Below, piece after piece: positions 34,501 to 43,793 of a stretch of 64,000 nucleotides of DNA. The notes below the pieces were generated by a model, which was given only the letters and a program-made list of their open reading frames with translations, was not told the DNA's origin and did no database searches. The stretch is from Areca catechu (Eukaryota; Streptophyta; Magnoliopsida; Arecales; Arecaceae). The first letter of the stretch is position 1. Every line of letters begins with the position of its first letter. The position numbers and the translations under genes are program-made. The stretch lies in the NCBI GenBank assembly GCA_021397845.1, contig CM038052.1, positions 46,770,949 through 46,834,948 on the forward strand. Reading direction: 5' to 3'.

Positions 34501-36274
34501 GTGAACCACTATGAATTTCTTGTTCTAGATCCTTAGCACTGATTAGGTTCACTCCAGTTTTCATCTCCTTAACCTTACCGGCTCCTTTAGTTACCTTGTC
34601 CTTAGGGGGAACTGAATGGATCGTAATCTTCTTCCCATTGAAACTAAAGACACAGGTATTGGATTTTCCTAAGAGGGTGGCATCATGATCATACAACCAA
34701 GGTCTTCCGAGAATTATACTGCTCACCCCCATGGGTAAGACATCGCACCAAATCTTTTCGTGATAAGATTGCATTTGGATTTGGACTTGACATCTAGACT
34801 GGATGGGTATGGAGGTAGAATCTACCCAAGAAACCTTATAGGGGTTGAGATGGGGAACTGGGATTAAGCCTAACATCTTGACAGTGCTAGTAGAGATGGC
34901 ATTTACACAGCTCCTACTATCTATGATGATCTTACATACCTTATCCCCTAATTTAAGAAAAGTCTGTAGGATGTTAGTCCTACGCCAGTCCTCTTGAACT
35001 AGATTCTGGGATAGGATGCATCTTATAACTCCTAATTGGTCAGATTCATTGGGTTCCTCCTCTCCTTCATACTTCTCAACCAAATTCATTCCGACCTCAT
35101 AAACTTCTTCTTCAAATTCCTCACTGGGCTCGGAATTATCATTCTCTCCATCTTCTATGTAAAGGGATCTACGTGGGCACTGGCTAGCAACATGACCTAC
35201 CTTATGACACTTGAAACAGGCTATGGCAGTACACTGACTGGAAATGTGACCTGGTTTCTGACACTTAAAACAGGTGATATTTGAACTAGGGGTTCTCTGG
35301 GTGTCAGGTGCCTTACCTTTGTCCATGGGCCTAGGGGTAGAAGTACCCTGAAAAGGTTTACTAGGGATAACTTGGCTAGGTCCATTCCTTGGGATTGGGG
35401 CACTAACCCTAGAAGGTATAGGTCCTCTCTGAAATTTCTCAGTGTTCAGTGCAATCTGGTAGGCTTGGTCTAGATCAGTAACCTCTCTCAGAAATAGTTC
35501 TCTCTTGATATCTTCCCTCAGTCCAGCCCTAAATCTAGACAAAGTGACTTCGTGGGCTTCACTCACATCACATCTCATTAGGTATTCATCAAAAGTAGCT
35601 ATGTAGTCTGAGACAGATCGGTTTCCTTGTTTCAGGTTTTGCCATTGGTCTAACAGGTTTTGCTGGTATGAAATGGGTAGGTATTTATCTCTCAGATTTT
35701 CTTTCATACCCTGCCAAGTGGTTATGAGCTCAACATTCCGTCTCCTAGTGGTTAGCTCAATGTTCCCCCAATATAACCTAGCTTGACGCACTAATTTCAT
35801 CTTGGCAAACTTGTATTTCCTCTCCTCAGACATAGCATACCACTCAAAGTATTGGTCCATCTCACCCTCCCAATCAGAATACACCTTAGGGTTCAGACTA
35901 CCATCAAAAGTGGGTGCATCTAATTTGATGTTCCTGATGAACCTATCATCTCTATCTTCAAGCTCTGGGTCAGGCCTCCTATGATTAGGTTCAGGATCTC
36001 TATATAAAGGCCTTCTAGGCTCCTGATGTGGGTGAGGTTGAGGCACATTAACATCGGGGTCAGGAGTCCAATTTCGATGTCTAGGTTCTTCAAGTACTTG
36101 GACTCGGTCCCTAAGTTGGGTAAGATCCTCATGAATTTGTGCGCTAAACTGGGCCACAGTGTTTGTCATATCCTGATTCATTTTAGCCATACTTTCAGTA
36201 AGAGTTCTGATCATGGCCTCTAAATCAGGTTGGGTTTGACCAGGTTGATATGGCACTCCGTTTCTGGTAGACAT
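31478..36274 (-). CDS. chromovirus gag-pol polyprotein, 1,598 codons, uninterrupted
   Basis: It makes the structural and enzymatic proteins for retrotransposition. Domains in order: coiled-coil N-terminus; Pro-rich linker with a single PRRPLYRDPEPNH unit; capsid-like gag (about 120-285); two zinc knuckles CFKCQKPGHISSQC and CFKCHKVGHVASQC (about 335-372); protease with IIIDSRSC (D452, usual Gly replaced by Arg454); reverse transcriptase with VYFDD (Y802-D805); RNase H from FEVACDAS (about 950-1075); integrase zinc site, catalytic core (MDFVLGLP, IVSDRDVRF, DGQTEVVNRS) and chromodomain (KILDDQVIS to HLERYQ, about 1508-1560). The ATG at 36274 (MSTRNGVPYQ) follows a leader of about 890 bp and agrees with the gag start of the outer element. 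The stop lies inside the 3' LTR. A single frame for gag and pol is usual in chromoviruses. The Arg in the protease triad is the only obvious defect. Confidence 0.93.
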   Translation of the reverse strand: MSTRNGVPYQPGQTQPDLEAMIRTLTESMAKMNQDMTNTVAQFSAQIHEDLTQLRDRVQVLEEPRHRNWTPDPDVNVPQPHPHQEPRRPLYRDPEPNHRRPDPELEDRDDRFIRNIKLDAPTFDGSLNPKVYSDWEGEMDQYFEWYAMSEERKYKFAKMKLVRQARLYWGNIELTTRRRNVELITTWQGMKENLRDKYLPISYQQNLLDQWQNLKQGNRSVSDYIATFDEYLMRCDVSEAHEVTLSRFRAGLREDIKRELFLREVTDLDQAYQIALNTEKFQRGPIPSRVSAPIPRNGPSQVIPSKPFQGTSTPRPMDKGKAPDTQRTPSSNITCFKCQKPGHISSQCTAIACFKCHKVGHVASQCPRRSLYIEDGENDNSEPSEEFEEEVYEVGMNLVEKYEGEEEPNESDQLGVIRCILSQNLVQEDWRRTNILQTFLKLGDKVCKIIIDSRSCVNAISTSTVKMLGLIPVPHLNPYKVSWVDSTSIPIQSRCQVQIQMQSYHEKIWCDVLPMGVSSIILGRPWLYDHDATLLGKSNTCVFSFNGKKITIHSVPPKDKVTKGAGKVKEMKTGVNLISAKDLEQEIHSGSPIWMLDAKELRTSEPSEPPQEVKPVLKEFEDVFPEDLPDHLPPLRDIQHAIDLIPGATLPNLPHYRMNPSEHKELQKQVGELLRKGFIRESLSPCAVPALLTPKKDGTWRMCVDSLAINKITIKYRFPIPRLDDMLDMMAGAMVFSKIDLKSGYHQVRIKPEDEWKTAFKTKDGLYEWVVMPFGLSNAPSTFMRIMTQVLRAFIGKFVVVYFDDILIYSKTPADHLGHLRAVCQVLRNDRLYGNLKKCEFMTSRVIFLGFVVTPDGVAADPEKIRSTVDWPEPTNVHEVRSFHGLATFYRQFIKGFSTLAAPITDCIRKGEFHWTKSAHKAFLDLKDKMTQAPILRLPDFSKVFEVACDASGVGIGGVLSQENHPIAFFSEKLNDAKLRYSTYDKEFYAVVQALRYWRHYLLPQEFVLFSDHEALRFLNSQKKLNPRHAKWVEYIQSYTFVLKHKAGVENKVADALSRRSLLLTSVRTEVIGFEQIKEEYESCPDFTTVYQDLVQGPSSNHQDYTLVDGFLFFKNRLCIPRTSLREFLIWEIHAGGLAGHFGKDKTILAIEDHFFWPSLKRDVANIVARCRTCAVAKQRKQNTGLYTPLPVPDRPWQDVSMDFVLGLPKTQRRHDSICVVVDRFSKMAHFLPCSQTFDASKVATLFFNEIVRLHGLPKTIVSDRDVRFTSYFWKTLWHKLGTKLKFSTAYHPQTDGQTEVVNRSLGNLLRCLVGENTRNWDLYLPRAEFAYNDSVNRSTGKSPFEIVHGYKPHTPLDLVPLPVHTRVSESAENFAQHVKDLHKEIHAKINLSNETYKKLADTQRRVKSFVEGDYVMIRLRPERFPPGTVRKLHARGAGPFRVVKRVGSNAYVLELPPELGISSTFNITDLVEYREPAVIPSEPFEPNPIIESDPDPVCPPTNWPVRKEQIEKILDDQVISTRNRGYQRYLVRWQGRPDSDDSWISREELQELDPDHLERYQSQLEPYSTGSSSSHPGRIGAGTRLRRRLQSSIWISD
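31536..31545 (-). other. polypurine tract of the inner chromovirus
   Basis: CTGGGAGAAT on the minus strand directly before the 3' LTR; it also lies within the coding frame (HPGRI). Confidence 0.6.
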
Positions 36275-37168
36275 GATGATTCAAGCAAGAACACAAAATG
36301 AGACTAGACTAAATCGACTACTGGATCACTAGACCTAGAGTCCAAACTAGATGCCCAATCAGAGTGGCAAGCTAGCTTGTAGTAACTCAGGACTCAGCCA
36401 GGCAGGTGTAAGGGGAGTGTTAGGTCCCTGATTGCCAATCCTAGACACCAATCAGTGATTGGCCAGGTAGGCGGACCAGCACACAAGCCCTTCGGGAATG
36501 GATCCCTGAACCACCGTTCTAGACACTGAGTGCTAAGCATACACAGAATAACTCGGCAAACTGACTCAACACTAGCCTAGACCCGACCAATTGGTGTCCC
36601 TAGCCCACTAGGGCAAATTAGGTCTAACTGATTTTAAATTAGGTCTAGGTTCGAATGATTGGATGGTGGTTTTGGGCTAAGGAGAGGTAATCAACTCCTC
36701 CCCTTATCTTAGATGCTCAATTGCCCTTAAGTAAATTATGAGATGATCACTCCAAAAAGAATTGAATTGCAGAACACAAAAAATAGAGTTGTTGTATTTT
36801 AATGCTCAGAATTTTTACTGAAACCAATAAATCACAGAAAAATTATGGAAAATAGGCTCAATTATACTGGTTTCAACGAAGCAAAAATCATGCAATTTAG
36901 AGTTTTATGCAGGGAGAAATAATTTAGACAACAGGGAAATTACGGGCTGCAACTAGATTGTCTTCCCCGTTTATAATCCCTGCTACGAAGTTATTACCCA
37001 ATGGATCCCCTACACGCCCTAGGAACACCCCGTGGAATGGGAGGAGGAGGCTTGCACCTCGCTTAGTTCCTAGGACCGGACGTCCTGGGGAGTCTACTTC
37101 GAGCAGACAAAATAAAAAGAGAAAACAATCAAAACAAGCAAGCAAGCAAATCAGAAACCCTAGACTGG
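36275..37168 (-). other. leader of the inner chromovirus
   Basis: Non-coding region between primer site and gag start, homologous to 29040-29413 of the outer element over the part nearest gag. It includes CTGGCCAATCACTGATTGGT, a small inverted repeat around 36452-36475. Confidence 0.65.
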
Positions 37169-37180
37169 GCTCTGATACCA
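37169..37180 (-). other. primer binding site of the inner chromovirus, initiator Met-tRNA
   Basis: TGGTATCAGAGC on the minus strand, four bases from the 5' LTR. Confidence 0.9.
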
Positions 37181-37184
37181 AAAA

Positions 37185-38796
37185 TGATGCAGAACAAATA
37201 AAGGGATGCGATGCGAAAGTAAATTAAGATTAACTAATTTTTTTGTTGTTTTTATATGTTTGTAGAAGTTGGCTTCAAATCAAAGAAAAGTTAACCTAAC
37301 ATTGAAAGATACTAATATGATAATTGAAAGCACAATTTTAAGGAAACTAAATTATCAGAGTAGTTCAGAAGCAACGGATCGCTGGGGGTTGAGAAACTCC
37401 CAGACCTAGGGTTTCGCTCCGAACTTTCAATAGAACAGAAATAAAGAGAAGAGATGGTTTACCTAACTAGACAATGATCTTCACAGATTTTGGTGGAAGA
37501 ACTCTCCCGAGCAGATTGTTGGATCCTCGGATTCATATATCTTCGCAATGGATCCTCCAATACTGGTCCTTTGGCGGGTTGGCTTCTCCTGAACTCAAGA
37601 TCTGGAAGAGAAGAAAAACAATTGATGGAATCAGAGAGTCAAGGGAAAAATTTACCAGGTTGATGAACTTGAAGATTGAAATTGCTGAAAACTGGATTCT
37701 CCTGGAAGCTGATGTGATTTTCCTTGGAACTTGCTCTGGATCTGAAGTAGCCAGACTGGATCTGGATGAAGGTGGATGGCCTGGACTTGTAGAGAGAGAG
37801 AGGCCGTGGGAGATGGAAGGAGCTAGGGTTTGATGGATTGAAAATAATGAAGGGCGGCTAGGGTTTTGGATTTTTAAGTGGCTAACCTAGGGTTTTGGAT
37901 AAAGATGGAGATCTCTCACCTCCTCAAGGCTCCAATGGAACCTGGATTACCCCCTCATGGAGCTCAACACTTAGAATAGTGCGGAAGAAGAGAAACCTAG
38001 GTTACTCAACACAAGAGAATAGCAAAAATAATTTTTTCTTCATTCATATCATTGTTTTCAACTTACAAGAGGGATGTAATTTATAATGCTTTACAAGGGA
38101 GAAGGGTTTCATATTTTCCCATGTGGGACTAAAGGAGGGGATCTCCAAATTAGGGCAAATCCCTTACATATGGTTGGCCAAAATACCAAAAATTAGGATT
38201 TGGGTTATAAATGGCAGGTAGATGGCGCCACCTTGCTTGGAATTTTTCAAGAAAATTTTCTTCCTTTCCTGGATGAACTCTTTTGGACTCCTCCTTTTCT
38301 TCCTCCCTAAGTCAAGGCTCTTCCCATCTTTGTTTTAGGTGTTTTTGGCAGGTAATGGGCGCCCCTTGATATTCTCTTCCAAGAAAAACTTCTTCCCTTG
38401 TTTGCTTGGAATCACTTGGGAAAGTCTTGGCCGCCCCCTTGATTTGTGCTCTTCTCTTTATCTGGTGCATGAAAGAAGGGAGTTGCCATCTGTGGAGTGG
38501 GGACCAAAGACTGCTGGATGTGGATATGGCGCCCCCTGGACTGGGAGTGTGGCTGGGAGTGTGGTGTCCACTTGCCTGGTCTTGGGAGAAAATGTAACAT
38601 CCCCGGTTGAAACCCTAGTCCACTACTGAGTCAACATGACTCAACAAAATAAAATGCAGGTAATGTAGACTCAAGCTAAATTGAGTTGATCTAGTCAACT
38701 CTTATTACAAACCAAAAACCCTAATTCTTCGGGCAAGGTTAATCAGAGATCCAGATGGAGCTCTGAAGTCTTCTTCTGAGTCTGGTGCCCGCACCA
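37185..38796 (-). repeat. 5' LTR of the inner chromovirus
   Basis: 1,612 bp with the same termini as 29935-31535. Two tandem copies of CTGGGAGTGTGG lie near 38540-38563. A minus-strand TTATAAAT near 38086-38079 is a possible TATA box. The open frames of up to 119 codons in each LTR copy are parallel in both and are LTR sequence. Confidence 0.9.
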
Positions 38797-38960
38797 CTCC
38801 CTACAAGCCTAGTATACCCACAACCTATAGATCTTATGACTCCAAATCCTATGAACCTAGAACCTATGAATCCATAACCTATGAACCTAGATCCTATGAC
38901 TCTAGATCCCATGATCATAGATCCTATGCACCCATACCCTATGAGCCTAGTAGACCCAAC

Positions 38961-39128
38961 ACCCAATATTCTGACCCATATAGGGAGTCCAACCCTAGGA
39001 GAACCCAATATTCTGACCCATATAGGGAGTCCAACCCTAAGAGAACCCAGTATTCTGACCCATATAGGGAGTCCAACCCTAGGAGGACCCAATATCCTGA
39101 CCCATATAGAGAGCCCAACCTTAGGAGG
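38961..39128 (+). repeat. 42-bp coding repeat, second block
   Basis: Units begin at ACCCARTATYCTGACCCATA at 38961, 39003, 39045 and 39087, and a diverged fifth starts at 39129. The period equals that of the first block, across the insertion site of the inner element. Confidence 0.85.
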
Positions 39129-40084
39129 ACCCCATACCATGATCCATCCTTAGAATCTGATCATATAGTTGACCCAAAATCCTATGACCCCAGATCCTAT
39201 AATCCCATGACCCATAGATCTGCACCCTTGTCCTATGAGCCTAGAGAACCCATAACCCCTAAGTATCAATCTAGTACTAGTCAGGTTTTTCTTAGTCAAC
39301 TTGAACCCCATAGGATTAGCACCCCTAAATATAAGCCCAGTAGTGAGCCACTACCCATTAGGCAACTTGAACCTACTAGGATTAGTGTCCATAATCAGAA
39401 ACCAGGACCTAGCCAATTTTTTCCTAGCTGACCTTCTCCAACCATTCCTGAGATTGACAAGGCTTACATTAACGCGGAAGTGTATGAAGCTGATGCGAGC
39501 CTAGTGGATGAGTATGAAGGAGAAGAGAAGACACCTTTAATAGACCTAGAATTAGCTGACCCAGTAGATACCCAGGTAGAAACCAACCCAGAGCTAGTTG
39601 ACCTTGACCACATCCAACCTAAAGCTATAATGGAAGAACAAATAGAGGAAGAAAACCTAGGTACTGCTGCTAGAGCCTTACCTGAGGAAACCATAGAGGA
39701 GAGCCAAATTATAGAGTCTAGTCCAAAAATACAAGAACCAGAAGAATTTATTAAGGACATGATCTCTTTGAATCAATACCTTCAAGATGAGTCCCCTCCT
39801 ATAGTTCCCATTAAGGACCTCTTCCCCGAAATTGGCGACCCATCCTTCCATTATGCAAACCCTGTAGATATAGCTCAACCTCATAAGGTTAACCTCATTA
39901 GCATAGGATTAGTTCCTGACACCCCGTCTTTTATCCTACTATATCCAACTAACCTGGAACCTTTTTCTCTACCCTACCAAACTAATTCTGAACCTACTTC
40001 CTATTTTCTGCCCTTTCCAGACATCTCCAACATTTCTAGGATTATTAGATTGCATTTAATTGAGATTGGCATACTGCATGCATT

Positions 40085-40870
40085 CATCATGCATGTTAGG
40101 TTTGCATCTTACTTCTGGCACACTCTTTGGAATTTGCTAGGAGTTCACTGTAAATTTTCATGTGCATGTCAAGCTAGGATCAAACCTAAAGAACCTATAA
40201 TCTATTAGGTTTAGATCCAAAGAGTTCAATAAAGTTTCCTTCGATAGGAATGCATAGTCGAGTCTTTAGGTGTCAGTATGAGTCCTTTGCATCATCTTGT
40301 TAGGAGTCTGCATATGCCCAGCATGTTCACCACCTGCACTAATTTTGAAACAACTGGCTAATTCCCGAAGATGGATTAAAGAATTTGATGTAGTGGATTC
40401 TATCTTGGTTAGGCTTAGGCCTAAAAGAAGCTTCATGCTCGCAGAGCCGGACCTTTTAAAGTGATAGAGAAGGTTGGATCAAATGCCTAGGTGTTAGACT
40501 TGCCTTCGGATTTGGGCATTAGTTCTACCTTCAATATTACAAACCTGGTTGAGTATAAGGAACCGGCAGCGATACCTAGTAAGGCCTTTAGACCTATTCC
40601 TTTTCATTATGAGTGACCCTAACCCAGAGTGTCCACTAACAAATTGGCCTGAGAGAGGAGAACGGATCGAGCGTATCTTGGATGATCAAGCCATCACGAC
40701 CCGGGGCCGTGACTATCAATGCTTCCTGGTCCGATGGCAAGGCCAGCCAGAGTCGGACGATTCATAGATTTCTTGAGAGGACTTGCAACGCCTCAACCCA
40801 GGCCTTCTCGAGAGATATGTGAGCCAGTCTGATCTTCACTCGACAGGGTCGAGTTCCTCCCACCCCGGAA
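40085..40870 (+). pseudogene. integrase C-terminal scrap and chromodomain of the outer chromovirus
   Basis: A short integrase piece (VRFASYFWHTLW, about 40093-40130) matches VRFTSYFWKTLW of the inner element, but the catalytic Asp before it is gone. Fragments follow of the region after the core (GISSTFNITNLVEYKEPA, about 40519-40570) and of a chromodomain (ERILDDQAITTRGRDYQCFL then VRWQGQPESDDS, about 40675-40764). A stop at 40765 interrupts the chromodomain. The last coding line (SSSSHPGRI, about 40850-40875) runs into the LTR. Chromodomains guide integration through histone marks in autonomous chromoviruses; here it is a relic. Confidence 0.75.
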
Positions 40871-40874
40871 GAAT
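40867..40874 (+). other. polypurine tract of the outer chromovirus
   Basis: GGAAGAAT directly precedes the 3' LTR. Confidence 0.45.
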
Positions 40875-42328
40875 TAGTGGGGACACCGGAGGTACCAGAA
40901 TAAGACAGAGGCTTTTCAACCCTCTGTAAATTGATTAATAATTTATGAGTTCATCTGTAATAAGGTATTAGCTCATCTAAGTCCATTTTAGTTGTTATTT
41001 GAGTATTTTGAGTTGTTATTTCAGTTCTGTAGTAGTCAGCTCATGTTGAGCTAGTTCAGTCCAATGCTAGTCAGCTCATGTTGAGCTAATTTTATTTTTT
41101 TGAGTCCTATCCAAGCATACTGAAGACTCAAGACCACATCATACAAGTAAAGACCAAGTCCAACCAGATTGAAGATATGGAAGTTTAGCCCAAGTCCAAC
41201 CCAGCTTGAAGATTTGAAGACCCTAGGAGGAAAATCAGAAACCCTGATTCCTTGCAGATGCCCTCCAGATGCCCAGATTTCCTTCCAGATGCCTAAGTAT
41301 ATTCTTAGGTAAGGGCATCCATGATTCCAGAGGTCCATCTGCATCCTAGCCCAAAGAAATCAAGCCCAAGCGCCAAGCCCAAGCCCCTAAGAAGCAAGAT
41401 ACCAGGAAATGTTCCTGCTACCTGGCTACCAGGCCATCCCAGCTTCCAGAGGCCCAAACCCATGCACCCGGGCCCCTTTGGGCGGACCCCTTGTTGCTCT
41501 TAGAAGCCCAACATGCCCCCCTAGGTGTCCTTGGAGTGTTGGCCAAGTCAAGAGAAATTTTAAGGATTTTTTCTACCTAATGTTTCCTTATTTTCTAGCT
41601 AGGGTTTGAGAGGGAAAAGGATTCTTATGTAAAGACTAATGTGCCCTTACTTGGAGCCCAAGGTTAAGGGTCTATTTAAGGGACCCTAGCCTCTTGTATG
41701 AAGGGGAATTTTTGATGAATGAAAACCTTGAGTTCTTCTATTGAGTTGTGTGATACCCTGCTGTGTGCATAAAGGGGTTTGCGAGAGTTTTTCTTCCCAG
41801 TGCTGCAATCATCTTCCTGCTGCCAACAAACATCTCAAATCCCTGGACGCCCACTCCAAAAGAAGCCTTCCCTTGCTATTTTTTCTTTATTTTCTTGTTC
41901 CTTTATGAGTTTTCTAATCCCTGACAGGTCGTTTACAGGTCCCCGAGTTCCTACGAATCCAACGACTCCAGCCAAGCCTCAATCGGATCACCGAGCAGAA
42001 AACTGGGTATCTGCGGGTCTTTGGCTCGGTTTTCCAAGCCGCATCCGTCGAGGAACAAGAGACCCTTTGCTGCGATCTTCACAGACATTGTCAGGTACAC
42101 CCCTTCTACCTCCAGTAGTTTTATTGTAGGAGAACATGCCCTAACCGAGGCTTCTCAGCCCCGACGATCCTTCTTTTCTACTTTTCTAGGTCCTAATCTG
42201 CATGCTGATCTTCTAAAATTCATATAAAATTCCCTACAACTTATTTTAATCTGAAATTCGGGAATTAATCACTCAACCCCATATATAAAATATACAAAAA
42301 AAATTGCATGCATATTAGTTCCCCATCA
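40875..42328 (+). repeat. 3' LTR of the outer chromovirus
   Basis: It begins TAGTGGGGACACC (TG changed to TA relative to the 5' LTR) and ends CCCCATCA, followed by the CCGGG duplication. Confidence 0.85.
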
Positions 42329-43067
42329 CCGGGTCAGGCTAAAAGGGTACTCGAGCCCAGCCTAAAAACTGAATGGGCCTTCTTCTTAGGTCGGGCTTCG
42401 GGCCGAGCAAAAAGAGTACCTGAGCCTAGCCTAATAACTGAATGGGCCTTCTTCTTTGGCCTGAAGCCTGGCCTAAACATTTTGGGGCCTGACCCGAAGC
42501 CCATCCCAATTTCGGGTTGGCCTAAAGCCCATCGGGCCGGCCCGGTCCAGTTCCAGCCTTATCCAAGGATCATAATTAAGCATGGTCTGGCTAGATGAGC
42601 AGTTTCATGAGATAGCTTTTGATGTCAATGAGATAGCCGTACAATGCTATGCTCGAGCTTATATTTTGTAGCTAATGGATCGGTGTTTATTCATGGATAA
42701 ATCTGGAGGCCTAATGCATCTTATGTTTCTACCCCTACTAGTGAACTTGGAAATTGTTGGACACTATAGTAGGGATAGTGCAGGGCTTGCATAGTTGTAT
42801 AGAGAGATGTGTAGGGTGAGTAGGAGAGATGCTACTTATATAGCTGGTCCTTTGTTACTCCTACAGTTATGGGTGTGGGATAGATTTTCGATCATTGTAC
42901 CTTGCAGATTACTATGACAGGCTCCAGATTCTACGGTCGATTTTGATAATGATGGAGCTGGTTTACCACAGGGTTTGCTAGGGATGCAGTAAGTTTTGTG
43001 CTTTGACTAACGATATTTATTAAGTTATTTAACTAATCTAATTTATATATTTTTTAAATGGAGAGAT

Positions 43068-43793
43068 TATTGGATCGCAGCCCCTAACCATCATTCCAAA
43101 AGGAACATCCCTTTTGGAAGGCTGGAAACTAATAATCTTAAGCCGACCAAGACCCAGCGGTAAGTGCACTGGCGGACATGAGGGGCTTCGCACCTGAGCC
43201 AACCCGCATCAAGCCAGATCGCATCCAAGCGACAGGCTAGGTGGTCAGTCCCATTCAATCTATTCGACCTACAGGACCGAGCCAACCCATACCTCGAGTC
43301 GACCCTCCGAGAAATGTCACTAGGGCAACAGTCCGCCCCACCATGCGGCAACCCCACTCTGGGTCCCATGGATGTGTGCTGGCAACCTAGCCAACATTTC
43401 CCTTCCCAGCGACACCCGGGGGGTTGCACGTCGATTCGAACCTACAACCTTGCTTTGATACCAACTATCGGATCACAGCCCCTAACCACCATTCCAAAAG
43501 GAACGTCCCTGTTAGAAGGCTGGAAACTAACAATCTTAAGATGACTAGAGCCCAACATTAATCGCACTAACGAGCATGAGGGGCTTCGACCTGGGCTGAC
43601 CCGCATCAAGCCAGATCGCACCCAAGCGGCAGACTGGGCGGTCAGTCCCATTCAATCCATTCGACCTATAGGGCCAAGGCGACCCGTATCTCGAGTTGAC
43701 CCTCCGAGAAATGTCACTATGGCAACAGTCTGACCAACCACGAGGCAACCCTGCTCTGGGTCCCACGGGTGTGCGCTGTTAACCTAGCTAATA
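43068..43793 (-). mobile_element. TRIM (terminal-repeat retrotransposon in miniature), 726 bp
   Basis: Two direct repeats of 328-329 bp (43466-43793 as the 5' LTR and 43068-43396 as the 3' LTR in element sense) are separated by only 69 bp. Read on the minus strand the LTR starts TGTTGGCTAGG (TATTAGCTAGG in the 5' copy) and ends CCRATA. After two bases comes a primer site variant TGGTATCAAAGC (43463-43452), and the 69-bp interior ends in the polypurine tract GGGAAGGGAAA next to the other LTR. Perfect 5-bp duplications GAGAT flank it (43063-43067 and 43794-43798). It codes for nothing and would depend on the enzymes of other elements. It lies in the PMD gene near an intron-exon border. The LTRs have diverged clearly, so it is old. 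Confidence 0.8.
43452..43463 (-). other. primer binding site variant of the TRIM
   Basis: TGGTATCAAAGC, one base away from the usual TGGTATCAGAGC, two bases after the LTR. Confidence 0.65.

Larger units (their letters stand above)
29935..38796 (-). mobile_element. nearly intact chromovirus (Ty3/gypsy, possibly Galadriel-type), minus strand
   Basis: Two LTRs (37185-38796 is the 5' and 29935-31535 the 3' LTR in element sense), primer site, polypurine tract, one uninterrupted gag-pol ORF and perfect 5-bp target duplications CTCCC (29930-29934 and 38797-38801). By eye the LTRs differ by about 15 substitutions plus a 12-bp and a 1-bp indel over 1.6 kb, roughly 1%, making it the youngest element in the window. 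The chromodomain and the RT line GYHQVRIKPEDEWKTAFKTK fit a chromovirus other than Tekay; Galadriel is my best guess. Confidence 0.9.
29930..38801. repeat. 5-bp target site duplication CTCCC of the inner chromovirus
   Basis: CTCCC at 29930-29934 and 38797-38801, inside the repeat-rich gag-like region of the outer element. Confidence 0.85.
29414..40208 (+). pseudogene. gag-like polyprotein of the outer chromovirus, with 14-codon repeats, split by the inner element
   Basis: The ATG at 29414 (MSEPMENLQAQIKALADQMA) begins like a gag with a coiled-coil start. After a frame change near 29615 a proline/arginine-rich region follows, built of 14-residue units such as PRRTPNPDPYLEVE, starting every 42 bp from 29623 to 29833. 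The inner element interrupts at 29935. Coding continues at 38797 with Tyr/Ser/Pro-rich sequence and four more 42-bp units (38961-39128; PRRTQYSDPYRESN). After a stop near 39429 the frame resumes with VYEADASLVDEYEGEEK, matching VYEVGMNLVEKYEGEEE downstream of the zinc knuckles in the inner element. An acidic 242-codon stretch (39480-40208) follows and runs into an integrase scrap. No capsid core or zinc knuckle is visible. What the acidic stretch does is unknown. Confidence 0.65.
27038..42328 (+). mobile_element. non-autonomous chromovirus-related Ty3/gypsy element
   Basis: Two LTRs of about 1,453 bp are flanked by perfect 5-bp duplications CCGGG (27033-27037 and 42329-42333). The primer site is at 28493-28504. 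The leader is clearly homologous to that of the inner element, read on the opposite strand (36300-36660). The interior keeps a gag start, an expanded 42-bp coding repeat, an acidic ORF, a scrap of integrase and a chromodomain. I find no capsid core, zinc knuckle, protease, reverse transcriptase or RNase H. The ends mimic those of the inner family (TGGTG-GGG-CACC start, CATCA end). It was split by the inner element at 29935-38796. Confidence 0.8.
27033..42333. repeat. 5-bp target site duplication CCGGG of the outer chromovirus
   Basis: CCGGG at 27033-27037 and 42329-42333, inside the hAT element. Confidence 0.75.
26143..42561 (+). mobile_element. hAT-like DNA transposon in a PMD exon, holding nested LTR elements
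   Basis: The ends form an inverted repeat: TAAAGCTAGAATTGGGCCGG at the left and TAAGGCTGGAACTGGACCGG read inward from the right. Eight-base target duplications flank them (TCCATGGA at 26135-26142, TCCAAGGA at 42562-42569, one mismatch). GGGCC-rich subterminal repeats and an 8-bp duplication are typical of hAT elements; the nDart type of rice has a comparable terminus. Without the nested elements it is only about 1.1 kb, so it was non-autonomous. Its interior (26350-27000) is G-rich with short internal duplications and a 126-codon open frame that I do not trust. PMD coding sequence resumes directly after the right end, which confirms the borders. Confidence 0.7.
26135..42569. repeat. 8-bp target site duplication of the hAT element
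   Basis: TCCATGGA at 26135-26142 and TCCAAGGA at 42562-42569 differ at one base. Confidence 0.65.

Noticed and set aside
43430..43470. tRNA-like or SINE-like box B (GGTTCGAATC) beside a TGGTATC word
   Set aside because: The flanking direct repeats, polypurine tract and 5-bp duplications explain it better as the interior of a TRIM with a primer site.
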